A stretch of 57,784 nt of DNA from Gemmatimonadota bacterium (GCA_020350785.1 CP070722.1:2882604-2940387); one strand, 5' to 3'; shown: positions 19,379-28,916, numbered from the stretch's first letter. Numbers and translations are program-made. The notes: generated by a model from the letters alone, not told the origin.

Positions 19379-20710
19379 TTAGCGACCGGCCGCCACGGCG
19401 TCCGTCTCGGCCTCAGCTTTCCATTCTGCCATGGCACGGAGTGCGCGCGCCGCAAGCGCCTCCCGACGCTCCGCCTTCCGCCGAATCGCTCCCGTCAGCG
19501 GATCCAACAGTCCGAAGTTCGCGTTCATCGGCTGAAAGTTACGCGGATTCGCTTCGCGAAGGTAGCGCAGCAGTCCCCCAAGCATGGTTGTGGGCGGCGG
19601 TACCGACGGCGCCAGGCCACGCAGCTGACGGTCGATGTTGAGCGCCGCTAACAACCCGGTCGCTGCCGACTCCATGTACCCTTCAACGCCTGTCAGCTGA
19701 CCGGCGAAGATCAACAAGGACTCGTCCGGCGGAGACCCGTGCGCCGACAACAGCGCCGGAAAGTTGATGTAGCTGTTCCTGTGAATCTGCCCATAGCGGA
19801 GCAGCTCAGCCTCTCGCAACGCCGGTATCAGCTGGATAGCACGGCGCTGGTCCGGATAGCGCAGGCGCGTCTGGAAGCCGACCAGGCTCCACATAGCACC
19901 CGCCCGATCTTCTTGTCGTAGTTGGACGACAGCGTGAGGGAGCTTCCCGGTTCGCGGATCGGCCAATCCGACCGGCTTGAGTGGACCAAAACGCAAAGCG
20001 TCGCGCCCGCGCGCCGCCAGGACTTCGATGGGAAGACAACCCTCGAAGTAAGGCACATTATCCCAGTCATGGGTCTGGTAAATCTCTCCACTCAGCAACG
20101 CCCGGTGAAAGACCTCGTACTCCTCGCCATCGAGCGGACAATTGATGTACGCGTCGCCCGCGCCCTTCCCATAGCGTGAGGCGCGGAAGCTCAGCCTCTG
20201 GTCAATCGACTCGGCCGACACGATCGGCGAGATGGCGTCGAAGAAGAACAGGCCGTCGGCGCCCAGGCGCTGGCGGATCGATTCGAAAAGAGCAGCGGAT
20301 GTAAGCGGCCCGGTCGCTACTATGGCCGGAGCTTCTGGCAGCTCGCGCAATTCCTCCCGCCGAAGCTCGATCTTGGGCTGAGCCTCTATCTCCTCGGTCA
20401 ACCGAGCGGCAAAGAGTTGCCGGTCCACCGCCAATGCCGCGCCGGCCGGCACTCTCGTCTGATCCGCCACCTCCAGCAAGAGGGACCCCAGTACGCGCAT
20501 CTCCGCCTTCAACAGGCCGTGCGCGTTGACCTTCTCCTCCGACTTGAAGGAGTTGCTACAGACCAACTCACCAAGCATGGCCGTCCGATGCGCAGGCGTG
20601 GGAAGCAGTGGACGCATCTCATACAGACTCACTCGATAGCCGCGTCGAGCAAGTTGAAAGGCGGCCTCCGTTCCAGCGAGGCCGCCACCGACTACCACAA
20701 CTCTAGTCAT
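19379..20710 (-). CDS. trmFO: Folate-dependent tRNA (m5U54) methyltransferase TrmFO
   Basis: 443 residues. It uses methylene-tetrahydrofolate and FADH2 to make ribothymidine 54 in the tRNA T loop. The N-terminal FAD-binding motif is VVVVGGGLAGTEAAFQLA. Other signatures are ELVCSNSFKSEEK, the ATGPLTS loop, YINCPLDGEEYE, and LIFAGQLTGVEGYMESAATG near the C-terminus. The start is ATG 20710; the frame remains open for 79 upstream codons, but those overlap topA's 3' end and lack family resemblance. It is 28 bases behind topA in the topA-trmFO-xerC-hslVU order. Confidence 0.95.
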   Translation of the reverse strand: MTRVVVVGGGLAGTEAAFQLARRGYRVSLYEMRPLLPTPAHRTAMLGELVCSNSFKSEEKVNAHGLLKAEMRVLGSLLLEVADQTRVPAGAALAVDRQLFAARLTEEIEAQPKIELRREELRELPEAPAIVATGPLTSAALFESIRQRLGADGLFFFDAISPIVSAESIDQRLSFRASRYGKGAGDAYINCPLDGEEYEVFHRALLSGEIYQTHDWDNVPYFEGCLPIEVLAARGRDALRFGPLKPVGLADPRTGKLPHAVVQLRQEDRAGAMWSLVGFQTRLRYPDQRRAIQLIPALREAELLRYGQIHRNSYINFPALLSAHGSPPDESLLIFAGQLTGVEGYMESAATGLLAALNIDRQLRGLAPSVPPPTTMLGGLLRYLREANPRNFQPMNANFGLLDPLTGAIRRKAERREALAARALRAMAEWKAEAETDAVAAGR

Positions 20711-20738
20711 CAGCAAGCGCTGGCTGTGTGCGCCAACC

Positions 20739-23213
20739 TCAGGTGGATGTGGCGTCCGCCGTCTCGGTGGACTCCAAGCCCGATTCATGGCCGCAGGAGG
20801 GACACTTGAGATAATCACCCTTCCGCTTGGAGCTCTTCTGCAGCGCGACCGCCGACTCGCAGGCGGGGCAGGCGGCAGCGATCGGAGTATCCCAAGTCGA
20901 CCAGTCACAGTCCGGGTAGCGCGTGCAGCCGAAGAAGACACGTCCACGCTTGGAACGCCGCTTGACTATCTCTCCATCACCGCACTTCGGACACTTCAGG
21001 CCCAGAGTAATGGGTTGAGTGTGCTTGCAGGCCGGGTAGCTTGTACACGCCAAGAACTCTCCGTAACGCCCCGTCTTCACCGCCATCGGACTCCCGCACT
21101 TCGGGCACTTCGCATCGGCGGAAACCACTGAATGCTTCGCATCGACGGCCCGCGTAAACCGGCAGTCCGGGTAGTTGGAACAGGCAACGAATGGACCGTA
21201 CCGACCGCTCTTCACGATCAACTCGCCACTGCACTGCGGGCATTTCTCACCGCCAAGGTCAACCTCGGGCGGCTTGTCAATCGACTCGGTATTCCGACAT
21301 TCGGGGTAGTTCGAACAGCCCAGGAATCGCCCGTAGCGGTTCCAACGTACGACCATGGGCGCGCCACATCGCTCACACACCGTGTCTTTCGCCTGAACGA
21401 TTTCGCGAACGATGTCCTCGCTGCGCGCCTCCCCCTCCTCGAGCCGCTTGCTGAAGACCTTGTAGAAATCCTCCACCACCTCGTGCCACTCGCGCTCGCC
21501 TTCCTCGATGCGGTCGAGGGTGACTTCCATGTTACTGGTGAAATCAACGCTGAACGTGTCGGGGAACACTCGAATCAGCACCTGTACAACCGTCTCACCC
21601 AGTGGCGTGGGAACAAAGCGGCGCTTTTCTAGATCGACGTACTTTCGTTCCAGCAACGTCGAGAGGATTTGAGCGTAAGTCGACGGCCTGCCGATGCCCT
21701 GCTTCTCCAGCTCCTTCACCAGGCTGGCCTCGCTGTAGCGAGCGGGTGGCTCGGTGAAGTGCTGGGTCGTGCCGATCTCGATGAGCCCGACCACCTCCTT
21801 CTCTTCAAGCGCCGGAAGCGGATCGAGATCGTCTAGCCGGCGGTGCTCGCCCTCCTCCTGAGCCTCCTTGTAAAGGCGAGTGAAGCCGTCGAACTTCAGG
21901 ACCGAGCCCGTGGCCCGAAACAGATAGCCCTTTCCATCCGACCCTCTGAGGTCGAAATCCACAGTCGTCGTGTCGAAGACCGCCGCCGACATCTGGGACG
22001 CTACGAAGCGAAGCCAGATCAACGTGTAGAGATTGAGCTGCTCCGGATCGAGGTCGCCCTTGAGCGACTCTGGTGTCCGGTGCACCGCGGTGGGACGTAT
22101 CGCCTCGTGTGCCTCCTGGGCCCCCTTCTGTTGCTTACCCAGATAGAGCCTTGCAGCCCTCGGGACGTACCGCGCCCCGAAGGTCCTTTCCAGGAATTCA
22201 CGGGCCGCCCCCGCCGCCGATGACGCGACACGCGTCGAGTCCGTTCGCATGTAGGTGATGAGACCTATGGCTTCGCCGCCCGCTTCCACACCCTCGTAAA
22301 GTTGCTGAGCGATCCGCATCGTCCGCTTCGCCGAAAAGCGCAGCCGCTTGGCGGCCTCTTGCTGAAGCGTGGAGGTCGTGAACGGGGGTGCCGGATTCTT
22401 CCGGCGCTCCCTTCGGCGTATTCGAGTGATCTGGAACGGGACGTCCGAGACGGCCCCGACGACGGCAGCAGCGGCGGCCTCATCGGGAAGCTCGGGCTTC
22501 GATCCTTCTATGTGATGAAGTCTGGCTGTAAAGCGCTGATCGCCTTTCTCGAGCAGCGCCTCCACCGTCCAGTACTCCAGAGGCTGGAAGCGACGTATTT
22601 CCTCCTCTCGCTCCCAGATGAGCCGCAGGGCCACGGTCTGCACCCGCCCTGCCGACAATCCCGGTCGGATGGGCTTCCAGAGAAAAGGACTGGCTTTATA
22701 GCCGACGAGCCGGTCGAGCACGCGGCGCGCTTGCTGCGCATCGACCTTTCTAAGATCGATCTCACCCAGGCTGGCCAGCCCCCGAGCGACGCCCTCCGGC
22801 GTGATCTCCTCGAAAAGCACTCTCTTGAAGCGCTGTCCGTTCTTGGTGCCGAAGCCGAGCTGATCCGCCACGTGATAGGCGATCGCCTCACCCTCACGAT
22901 CAGGATCCGTACCCAGCAGCACCTGATCCGCCGTCCTGGCCGCCTGCTTCAGTTCGGTGAGCACCTTGCCTTTCCCGCGGATCGTCACGTACTGCGGTTC
23001 GAAGCGATTCTCGACGTCGACGCCCAACTCCCGCTTGGGCAAATCACGGACATGCCCGACCGAAGCCTTGACCACGTAGCTGTCGTCAAGATAGCGGTTC
23101 AGCGTGCGCGCTTTGGCCGGCGACTCGACGATGAGCAGCTTGGACTCGTTCGTCGTGGTCGTCGCTCGCTTGCCGCGCTTTGCTTCTTCCTTCTTCTTAG
23201 TTTGAGCCGTCAT
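20739..23213 (-). CDS. topA: DNA topoisomerase I (type IA)
   Basis: 824 residues. It relaxes negative supercoils. The TOPRIM domain has LLIVESPAKARTL and GTDPDREGEAIAYH. The active-site tyrosine is Tyr321 in ITYMRTDSTR, and EAIRPT and GIGRPSTYAQIL follow. The C-terminal third carries five zinc-ribbon-like units: four with paired Cys and a CxxYPxC half (CSNYPEC, CSNYPDC, CTSYPAC, CTRYPDC), and a last CPAC...CPSC one. A Lys/Thr-rich N-terminal extension of about 20 residues precedes the TOPRIM domain. It is the promoter-proximal gene of the topA-trmFO-xerC-hslV-hslU operon. Confidence 0.97.
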   Translation of the reverse strand: MTAQTKKKEEAKRGKRATTTTNESKLLIVESPAKARTLNRYLDDSYVVKASVGHVRDLPKRELGVDVENRFEPQYVTIRGKGKVLTELKQAARTADQVLLGTDPDREGEAIAYHVADQLGFGTKNGQRFKRVLFEEITPEGVARGLASLGEIDLRKVDAQQARRVLDRLVGYKASPFLWKPIRPGLSAGRVQTVALRLIWEREEEIRRFQPLEYWTVEALLEKGDQRFTARLHHIEGSKPELPDEAAAAAVVGAVSDVPFQITRIRRRERRKNPAPPFTTSTLQQEAAKRLRFSAKRTMRIAQQLYEGVEAGGEAIGLITYMRTDSTRVASSAAGAAREFLERTFGARYVPRAARLYLGKQQKGAQEAHEAIRPTAVHRTPESLKGDLDPEQLNLYTLIWLRFVASQMSAAVFDTTTVDFDLRGSDGKGYLFRATGSVLKFDGFTRLYKEAQEEGEHRRLDDLDPLPALEEKEVVGLIEIGTTQHFTEPPARYSEASLVKELEKQGIGRPSTYAQILSTLLERKYVDLEKRRFVPTPLGETVVQVLIRVFPDTFSVDFTSNMEVTLDRIEEGEREWHEVVEDFYKVFSKRLEEGEARSEDIVREIVQAKDTVCERCGAPMVVRWNRYGRFLGCSNYPECRNTESIDKPPEVDLGGEKCPQCSGELIVKSGRYGPFVACSNYPDCRFTRAVDAKHSVVSADAKCPKCGSPMAVKTGRYGEFLACTSYPACKHTQPITLGLKCPKCGDGEIVKRRSKRGRVFFGCTRYPDCDWSTWDTPIAAACPACESAVALQKSSKRKGDYLKCPSCGHESGLESTETADATST

Positions 23214-23598
23214 ATGTTTATCGCCGTCCCGTCACCGCTTACCCCCGTACCTGCCCCTCGGGTTCCGCCGGAGCGCTGAGGATGCGTAGCAGAAATCAAT
23301 GGCTTGTCAACAGGAGTGTACGAATCGAAAGCCGCCTGCGCCCGCTCGGGCCACCGTGCGCCGTAGAGCGGCGACTCCGGTTGCCCAGACCGGTGGGGCG
23401 GCTTCAAGGCCGACTCCCGGACGGCCCCGGGAGCGGGGTTGCCCCCTATTGTATTGGATCTACTTCGTCGACCCCGGTTTCGAGGCGATCGGCGACCGTG
23501 CGGGCGAAGCACGCTGAGCTCGGCTATGACTGGAAGCTCAACGAAGCCCCGGCGTCAACCCCGCTGCTTGTACGACATCGCCCGCGTTACAGGGGAAG
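23214..23598. other. Intergenic stretch between the lipoprotein gene and topA
   Basis: A 385-base gap. It holds a candidate topA promoter (23283-23310) and a 7-base-pair inverted repeat CTCCCGG/CCGGGAG at 23414-23433 that may end the lipoprotein transcript. The open frames across it have no recognisable start signals or protein features. No tRNA or riboswitch was recognised. Confidence 0.5.
23283..23310 (-). promoter_or_regulatory. Candidate promoter for the topA operon
   Basis: A perfect -35 hexamer TTGACA (23310-23305, minus strand) is followed after 16 bases by TACGCA (23288-23283), which is a poor -10. The start would be near 23276, about 63 bases ahead of topA. Only the -35 is convincing. 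Confidence 0.35.
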
Positions 23599-24078
23599 CT
23601 AGTAGCCGAGCCCGCCGCGATCGTGCCCCTGGACATCCATGCCTATCGGTGCCGGCCCGGGCAGCGGGGAGACGTTAACCGTCGCCACGTCGATCGCCAC
23701 GTTACCCGCGGCGTCCTGAGCCACGGCTCGGATCTCGACCGTCGTGGCCGCCTGGAATGAGATCAAGAACGACGTCTTAACGGTGGCCGAAAGGGTGCGG
23801 CCCGTGAACCTGGTCGTATCGACCGCCAGTAGCTGGCCCGCCTGGCGGAGCTCGGTGACGACGGACGCCACGCTTATGAAATCCTCCGCCACTACCGTAG
23901 CGTCTAGAGTACTGGCGGACTGTGCGTATTCCGTAATCGATACGGTCGGTGGCACTTGGTCATTGAGCGGGGCGTATGCCGCATCGTCTACGTCGCATGC
24001 CGCCAGCCCGATAACCCCCACCACGACCGTTACCATCAGCAGCCGCGCCCAACTCCTTGCGCTTCGCATTGTATTCAT
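23599..24078 (-). CDS. Predicted lipoprotein with Ig-like repeat
   Basis: 159 residues. A hydrophobic signal (LLMVTVVVGVIGLAAC) ends in the lipobox LAAC, so the protein is likely lipid-anchored. The mature part has a PPTVSITEYAQSAS opening and strands such as TTVEIRAVAQDAAGNVAIDVATVNV, which resembles a single bacterial Ig-like/cadherin-type domain. A Gly/His-rich tail ends the protein. ATG 24078 is used; ATG 24069 has better spacing to the upstream AGGTGAGGG and is a fair alternative. It lies 66 bases behind pilQ, so it may be part of the pilus transcript, but its function is unknown. Confidence 0.7.
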   Translation of the reverse strand: MNTMRSARSWARLLMVTVVVGVIGLAACDVDDAAYAPLNDQVPPTVSITEYAQSASTLDATVVAEDFISVASVVTELRQAGQLLAVDTTRFTGRTLSATVKTSFLISFQAATTVEIRAVAQDAAGNVAIDVATVNVSPLPGPAPIGMDVQGHDRGGLGY

Positions 24079-24144
24079 CCCTCACCTTTGTGGCAGAAGC
24101 ACTTCTTTCGAGCGCCTCGGTCGGCGGAGCCGCCGGCACCGATC

Positions 24145-25992
24145 TTACTGACGTGCCGCTACTGCTTCGTCTACGATATGCGGCGTGACCAGAATGAGTA
24201 GGTCTCGCTTGGCATCGTCCGATCTGATATTCCGGAAAAGCCCGCCGATAAGGGGAAGATCCATCAGAATCGGAACACCGCCTTCCGTCTTGGTGACCTC
24301 GGTGATCGTCAGGCCACCGATCACTCCAGTCTCGCCATCCGCCAGTACCAGTCGCGTCGTGCCTTCCTGCGTCTGGAATGTGAAACCCAGGTCGCCGGGC
24401 GCCAGGGCGATACCCGAACGCTCCGCGTGCAGGTCGATTACCACCTTGCGATCGAAAGTGATGTGCGGCGTTACCTCGAGCTTGATGCCTGTCTCCTCGA
24501 ACTGGACGGTGGACTGCGGGAACTGGGCGGCCTGCGCACCGGGCGCGGCGCCACCGCCGGCGCCGCCGGCGCCATAGTCGATGACGCGAATCGGCGTGCG
24601 CTCGCCCACCAGGATGTTGGCGGGCTGGTTGTCCATGGTCTGGATGGTCGGTGCCGCCACAATGTCCGATAGGTCCATCCGCTCCAGCGCGTCGATGAAG
24701 TTGAATAGGCGAAAATCACCGATGGCGACGGAGGTCAAGAGCTGCAGCGCGGGGAACGTCACTCGGTCCTGAGCGTTCGCCAGCGCGGCGATCGATGAGC
24801 CGCTGAACGAGACCTGGTTCGACGACGTGAGCGGCTTGACGATGGTTTCCGGAACGCCGTCGAAATCGGAGTCGACGATCTCCCACTCCCGGGGATCGAG
24901 CGTCGGCCCCGGGTTGATCTCGTTGAGCTGATTACCGGCGGTATCCTTGAGATCCCAGCCGATGCCCAGTTCCTCGATATCGCTGCGGTCAACGAAGATG
25001 ATCTTCGCTGAGATCACGACCTGCGGCGTCCGCACGTCGAGATCGCGAATCAAGTTCCTCGCCAGATCCAGGTTCTCCGGAAGGTCGGTGACGATGATCG
25101 AGTTCGTGGCGGCGTTGGAAATAACCTTACCACGGTCCGACCTGACGGGCTCGAGAGCACTGGCCAACTGGTCGACTGGAGCGTAGTTGACCTTGAAGAT
25201 CTGCGTCTCCAACTGAATCAACTGTTGCCGTTCCTGCAAATTCTCGAGCTTGTCGACCCGGATGATGCCGGTGGCCGTCTCCACCGCAGTGAGCCCTTGG
25301 GCCTCGAGGATGGCTTGTAGCGCCAGGTCCCACGGCTGATTGCGGATGTTGGCCGTGATGTTGCCCTCGACGCCGGAGCCAGGCACGAAAGACTTACCCG
25401 TGAAGTCGGCGAAGTTGTTGAGCACGTCGCGAATGTCGGTGTTCTCGAAGGTGACCGTGATCCGTGGCATCTGACTGAGGGGAGCCTGGCGCTGTCGTAT
25501 GGCGCTCTCCTCCTGTGCCTGCGGCGCAGCCTCGACAACTCTGGGCCTCACGGTCGGCGCTACCTCCGCCTCACCTCCCGTCAAAGGCGCGCTGCTGCCT
25601 GTCGCCCACGCATCGAAAGCGGCTCGAGACGGGTTCGGGAACGAGATCCTGATCTCGCTTCCTTGCCGCGTCAGCGTATAGCTCGTCGGGTTGGTCAGCT
25701 CCACCACAATGCGGACAACATCGTCCCGGAATTGGCTGGTGCGAACACGCACTACGCCGCCGCGGTTGATGTTCTCGAAGTTGTCCCGCGGCAAAGCATG
25801 ACGTGCGTCTTTCAGGTCGACTATCAAGCGCGGCGGTTCGGTGAGCAGAAAATCGGAGTAGCTCACTTCACCGCTCATCCGCACGACGACCTCGGTGTAT
25901 TCGGCGACGGGGACGACTCTCACTTCCGTCACCGACACGGGGTCTCCACCCCCGGCCGCCACCCAGGCGAATAACAGCGTATGGAGCATCAT
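24145..25992 (-). CDS. pilQ: Type IV pilus secretin PilQ
   Basis: 615 residues. It forms the outer-membrane gate for the pilus. A short signal-like start (MMLHTLLFAWVAAGG) is followed by an AMIN domain (about 18-115, peptidoglycan binding). A Pro/Ala linker, an N0/STN domain (PRITVTFENTDIRDVLNNFADFTGKSF) and a secretin N1 domain (IVTDLPENLDLARNLIRDLD) come next. The C-terminal secretin barrel contains VPILMDLPLIGGLFRNI and ends with DLLILVTPHIV. A Gly/Ala-rich insert (GAGGAGGGAAPGAQ) sits in the barrel region. The start overlaps the pilP stop, so the genes are coupled. Confidence 0.95.
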   Translation of the reverse strand: MMLHTLLFAWVAAGGGDPVSVTEVRVVPVAEYTEVVVRMSGEVSYSDFLLTEPPRLIVDLKDARHALPRDNFENINRGGVVRVRTSQFRDDVVRIVVELTNPTSYTLTRQGSEIRISFPNPSRAAFDAWATGSSAPLTGGEAEVAPTVRPRVVEAAPQAQEESAIRQRQAPLSQMPRITVTFENTDIRDVLNNFADFTGKSFVPGSGVEGNITANIRNQPWDLALQAILEAQGLTAVETATGIIRVDKLENLQERQQLIQLETQIFKVNYAPVDQLASALEPVRSDRGKVISNAATNSIIVTDLPENLDLARNLIRDLDVRTPQVVISAKIIFVDRSDIEELGIGWDLKDTAGNQLNEINPGPTLDPREWEIVDSDFDGVPETIVKPLTSSNQVSFSGSSIAALANAQDRVTFPALQLLTSVAIGDFRLFNFIDALERMDLSDIVAAPTIQTMDNQPANILVGERTPIRVIDYGAGGAGGGAAPGAQAAQFPQSTVQFEETGIKLEVTPHITFDRKVVIDLHAERSGIALAPGDLGFTFQTQEGTTRLVLADGETGVIGGLTITEVTKTEGGVPILMDLPLIGGLFRNIRSDDAKRDLLILVTPHIVDEAVAARQ

Positions 25993-26435
25993 GCTTGCTC
26001 CTCCTCTTCTTTGCGAATGCGCAGCGTCTCACTTCGAGTCACGCCGAATTCGGTGACCTGGAAGACGACCGCGTCCGGCCGAATCTCGATGACCCGTGCT
26101 GAGCCTATGACATCGCCTCGGCGTATCCGGTAGCGCTTTGCGGTCGCACGATCAATCAAAGTCGCGACGCTACCGGCGGAGCCACCGAAGATGACGCCGG
26201 CGAGGTCGAGGTCATCGAATTGCGGGCCAGCGTCTTCGAGTTCCAGAAGACTCTGAAACGGATTGCGACGGTTGTCCGTCGGGTAGACGAATCTCTCCCG
26301 CTGGTAGATGACATCCTGCTCAGGGGCAGCAGGCCGTACCTGGGCGGTGTCCGGCTGACCGACTATTCCGCCGAGCGCCGTCCCCGTCGGGATGCTAGCG
26401 AGCGCCGTCAGCAAGATGAGAGCAGCGTTAACCAC
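25989..26435 (-). CDS. pilP: Pilus assembly protein PilP-like
   Basis: 148 residues. A signal or anchor at the N-terminus (AALILLTALASIPTGTALGG) precedes an extended segment with RNPFQSLLE, the usual PilP junction, and a compact beta domain (LAGVIFGGSAGSVATLIDR... YRIRRGDVIGSARVIEI) resembling the PilP/GspC homology region. It links PilO/N to the secretin. The start is GTG 26435, six bases behind AAGGAG and overlapping the pilO stop by 8 bases. The same frame stays open for 169 codons further upstream, but that Arg/Ser-rich stretch is the out-of-frame shadow of pilO. Confidence 0.82.
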   Translation of the reverse strand: MVNAALILLTALASIPTGTALGGIVGQPDTAQVRPAAPEQDVIYQRERFVYPTDNRRNPFQSLLELEDAGPQFDDLDLAGVIFGGSAGSVATLIDRATAKRYRIRRGDVIGSARVIEIRPDAVVFQVTEFGVTRSETLRIRKEEEEQA

Positions 26436-27045
26436 TGGACGCTCCTTGAGCTTGTTGCGCCTGCGCCTCGGGAGTAACACCCAGCACAAACGTCTCGATC
26501 TGCAGCGACACCTCCAGCGGCGCCTCCATGTCGCGTGTTGCTCGACTGGCGGGAGCCGGAGCCATCTGGATGTTCGTTGGCTTGATAATCCGCGGTAACG
26601 AAGCAATGCGCGCGAGATATCGCCCGATATTGTGGTAGTCGCCGAGGACCGATAGCTCCCAAGTCTGCTTGGTGTAATATTGTCCCGCTTCCGCCGCCTG
26701 CGGTCTGATCCGCGAGAGCTCCACGGTGGTGACCCGCGCCTCACGCGAAATCGCGTCCAGCAGCTCCGGCACTTCTTCCGACTGTGGTATGAACTCCTCG
26801 AAGATGAGCAACTGCCGCTCTTGCAGCTGCAGCCGCGCCTGGATGTCATCTTTGCGCGCGGCCAGGGCACGGGACCGCCGGTTCTGCATCTCCAGCGTCT
26901 GCAGCTGTTGCTCGCCGAGCGCGATCTCCTCGCGACGGTCACTCAGCAAGTAGGTGTTGACGAAGTACCAAGTCGCAACGACCAAGACGCCCATCAGGAA
27001 CAGGGCCTGTTTCCGTCCTCTTGGATCAGCAGGAAGAAGAGCCAC
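26428..27045 (-). CDS. pilO: Pilus assembly protein PilO
   Basis: 205 residues. One N-terminal membrane helix (QALFLMGVLVVATWYFVNTYLL) is followed by a coiled coil (about 35-85, rich in Glu, Gln and Arg) and a ferredoxin-like periplasmic domain (YYTKQTWELSVLGDYHNIGRYLARIASLPRI). This is the PilO layout. It partners with PilN in the inner-membrane alignment complex. A Gln/Ala-rich tail ends the protein. ATG 27045 begins 6 bases after the pilN stop. Confidence 0.88.
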   Translation of the reverse strand: MALLPADPRGRKQALFLMGVLVVATWYFVNTYLLSDRREEIALGEQQLQTLEMQNRRSRALAARKDDIQARLQLQERQLLIFEEFIPQSEEVPELLDAISREARVTTVELSRIRPQAAEAGQYYTKQTWELSVLGDYHNIGRYLARIASLPRIIKPTNIQMAPAPASRATRDMEAPLEVSLQIETFVLGVTPEAQAQQAQGASSG

Positions 27046-27051
27046 GAGACC

Positions 27052-27720
27052 TTACTCCCCTGCTAAGATTATCGGCTCTGTGATAATGACGCTGGAATCC
27101 GGCAGCTGGTACCGTGCCAACAGCACGAAGTTATGTACCAATCGCTGACCCTGCTGGATCTGCTCCTGAGAGACGAGACGCACGTCCCGGACAAAAGGAG
27201 ACTCCTCCAGGTTGCGCATGAAGCGCGTCAGAGCCTGGGTCGCACCCGTCAAGCCATCGATGCGGAACTCGATGTCGCTACCGACCCCGGCGGTCTGTCG
27301 CAGCGACGTCAACCAGGTGTAGTCGGGCAAGGCCTGACTTACATCATCCATGATATGAGCCCAGACGAAGCGATCCTGGTCGATCTCGCGAATGATCTGT
27401 GTCTTCGCCTGCAGGGTGTCGCGGCGCGCCTCCAGACTGTCGGCTGCCGCTATGCTCTCGGCATAGCGAATCGAATCCTGGCGCTGGACCTCCAGCTCGT
27501 CATTCAAACGGTTCAACGTGACGCTCTGAGAGAAGAAAGTCAGCAACAGATGGGCAGCAGCCGCGCCGGCAACCGCAACCACGCCGATGACCCACGGGTC
27601 GCCTTTGATCATATCCCGCAGCCCAGCGAACTTGGGCAGCGAGAGCTTGCGTCTTCCCTTCGGTCGAGCTACTCCCCGCCTACCGCCGGGGAGAAGGTTC
27701 ATCTCTATGAGCGCCAGCAT
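27052..27720 (-). CDS. pilN: Pilus assembly protein PilN
   Basis: 222 residues. The cytoplasmic N-terminus carries the conserved MNLLPGG-type motif (residues 7-13) that binds PilM. It is followed by a basic stretch, one membrane helix (VIGVVAVAGAAAAHLLLTFF), a coiled coil and a periplasmic fold with DYTWLTSLRQTAG. ATG 27720 is used, but Met7 (27702) would start right at the motif and is possible. It lies 43 bases behind pilM. Confidence 0.88.
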   Translation of the reverse strand: MLALIEMNLLPGGRRGVARPKGRRKLSLPKFAGLRDMIKGDPWVIGVVAVAGAAAAHLLLTFFSQSVTLNRLNDELEVQRQDSIRYAESIAAADSLEARRDTLQAKTQIIREIDQDRFVWAHIMDDVSQALPDYTWLTSLRQTAGVGSDIEFRIDGLTGATQALTRFMRNLEESPFVRDVRLVSQEQIQQGQRLVHNFVLLARYQLPDSSVIITEPIILAGE

Positions 27721-27763
27721 CGCTACATCCGTCCCGAGAGGGTTTCTAGTCGGTCATCCGTCC

Positions 27764-28810
27764 TCAAGCCGCACGCCTCAGCGCCAGCCCCACCGGAAGC
27801 ATCAGCATCGGCCCCATGTCGGCAATCGAGATGAGATCGAACGCTCCCGGATCCACATCCACGCGTTGCACCGGGTTGGCGATCTCAGCCGGTATCTGCA
27901 GCCGGTCGGCTAACGCTTCCGCCATTCTAACCACGCGCGCGCCGCCGCCGCAGACAAACACTCGTGATAATCCGACGTGTGACGAGCTCGCCTGCAGAAA
28001 GGCCGCCGCCCGCTCCACTCCCAGAGCCACCTCTTCGGCTCGCTGCCCGATGAAAGCTTCGAGCTCGCTGTCACTGGATCGACCCTCCAGCACATCCTCC
28101 GCCAACTCGGCAGTCAGACCTCGCTCGCGCTGCAGGCTCTCCCGCAACCGCCGCGTCCCGAACGCCAGGTCACGCGTCAGAACCGGAACCCCGTCCTCCA
28201 GCAAGTTCACGTTGGTCGTCTCGTGCCCAATGTTCACGAACCCAACGACGCCGGACATCGCCTCCGGATAGTTCAGCTCGAAGGCGTTGTGTAACGCGAA
28301 GGAGTCGATATCGATGATCTCGGGCTCGAGTCCAGCATCCAGCAACAAAGCCACTTTGTTCTCGACCAGCTCACGCTTGGCAGCCACGAGCAGCACCGAC
28401 ATCTGCAACCCTTCGCTCATCGGATCGAGGATCTGAAAATCGAGTTCCACGCTCTCCATGTCGAACGGTACGTGCTGCTCGGCCTCCCAGCGAATCACCT
28501 CGCGCGCATCGGATTCTCTCATCCGATCCATCTGGATCCGCTTGATGATGACGTCACGGCCTCCCACCGCCGTGACCACCTTCTTCTCCTTCACTCCCGC
28601 CGTCTCGCAGAGTGAGCGAATCGTGCTCGCCACCAAGGTCGGGTCCATGACCTCGCCCTCGACGATCGCGTCGGCGACCAGAGGCGTCGCCGCAGCTTTC
28701 ACGATGCGCGGTCGCCCCTTGCCATGATCCATGACCACCAGCTTGATGTAGCCGCTGCCGATGTCGAGTCCGACGGTCCGCTTGCGGCGTCCGATACCTA
28801 GCAGAGCCAT
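27764..28810 (-). CDS. pilM: Pilus assembly ATPase-like protein PilM
   Basis: 348 residues, actin/FtsA fold. The nucleotide-binding start is TVGLDIGSGYIKLVVM, the second phosphate loop is VGFVNIGHETTNVNLL, and the adenosine motif is VFVCGGGARVVRM. The 1C-like domain region carries EVIRWEAEQHVPFDM, a PilM hallmark. It sits in the cytoplasm and binds the PilN tail. First gene of pilMNOPQ. The ATG at 28810 has no strong Shine-Dalgarno, but a leader of about 100 bases follows the promoter at 28917-28945. Confidence 0.93.
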   Translation of the reverse strand: MALLGIGRRKRTVGLDIGSGYIKLVVMDHGKGRPRIVKAAATPLVADAIVEGEVMDPTLVASTIRSLCETAGVKEKKVVTAVGGRDVIIKRIQMDRMRESDAREVIRWEAEQHVPFDMESVELDFQILDPMSEGLQMSVLLVAAKRELVENKVALLLDAGLEPEIIDIDSFALHNAFELNYPEAMSGVVGFVNIGHETTNVNLLEDGVPVLTRDLAFGTRRLRESLQRERGLTAELAEDVLEGRSSDSELEAFIGQRAEEVALGVERAAAFLQASSSHVGLSRVFVCGGGARVVRMAEALADRLQIPAEIANPVQRVDVDPGAFDLISIADMGPMLMLPVGLALRRAA

Positions 28811-28916
28811 GGCTGTCGAAAATCCCAGTTGGCTAAGGTGAAAGCTCGCTCGACCTCATGCGATGGTACAGATGAAGGTCACTAAGCTGTAGGGGGACCT
28901 AGGGGTAGGGCTCTGT

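Noticed and set aside
25989..26942. 317-codon open frame including pilP
   Set aside because: The first 169 codons are Arg/Ser-rich and read pilO out of frame. The GTG at 26435 with AAGGAG gives a normal PilP.
27104..27119. TGGCACG-GTAC-CAGCT on the minus strand in pilN, 60 bases ahead of pilO
   Set aside because: Spacing fits sigma-54, but the -12 TT is missing, it is inside a gene, and pilO is already served by the pilM promoter.
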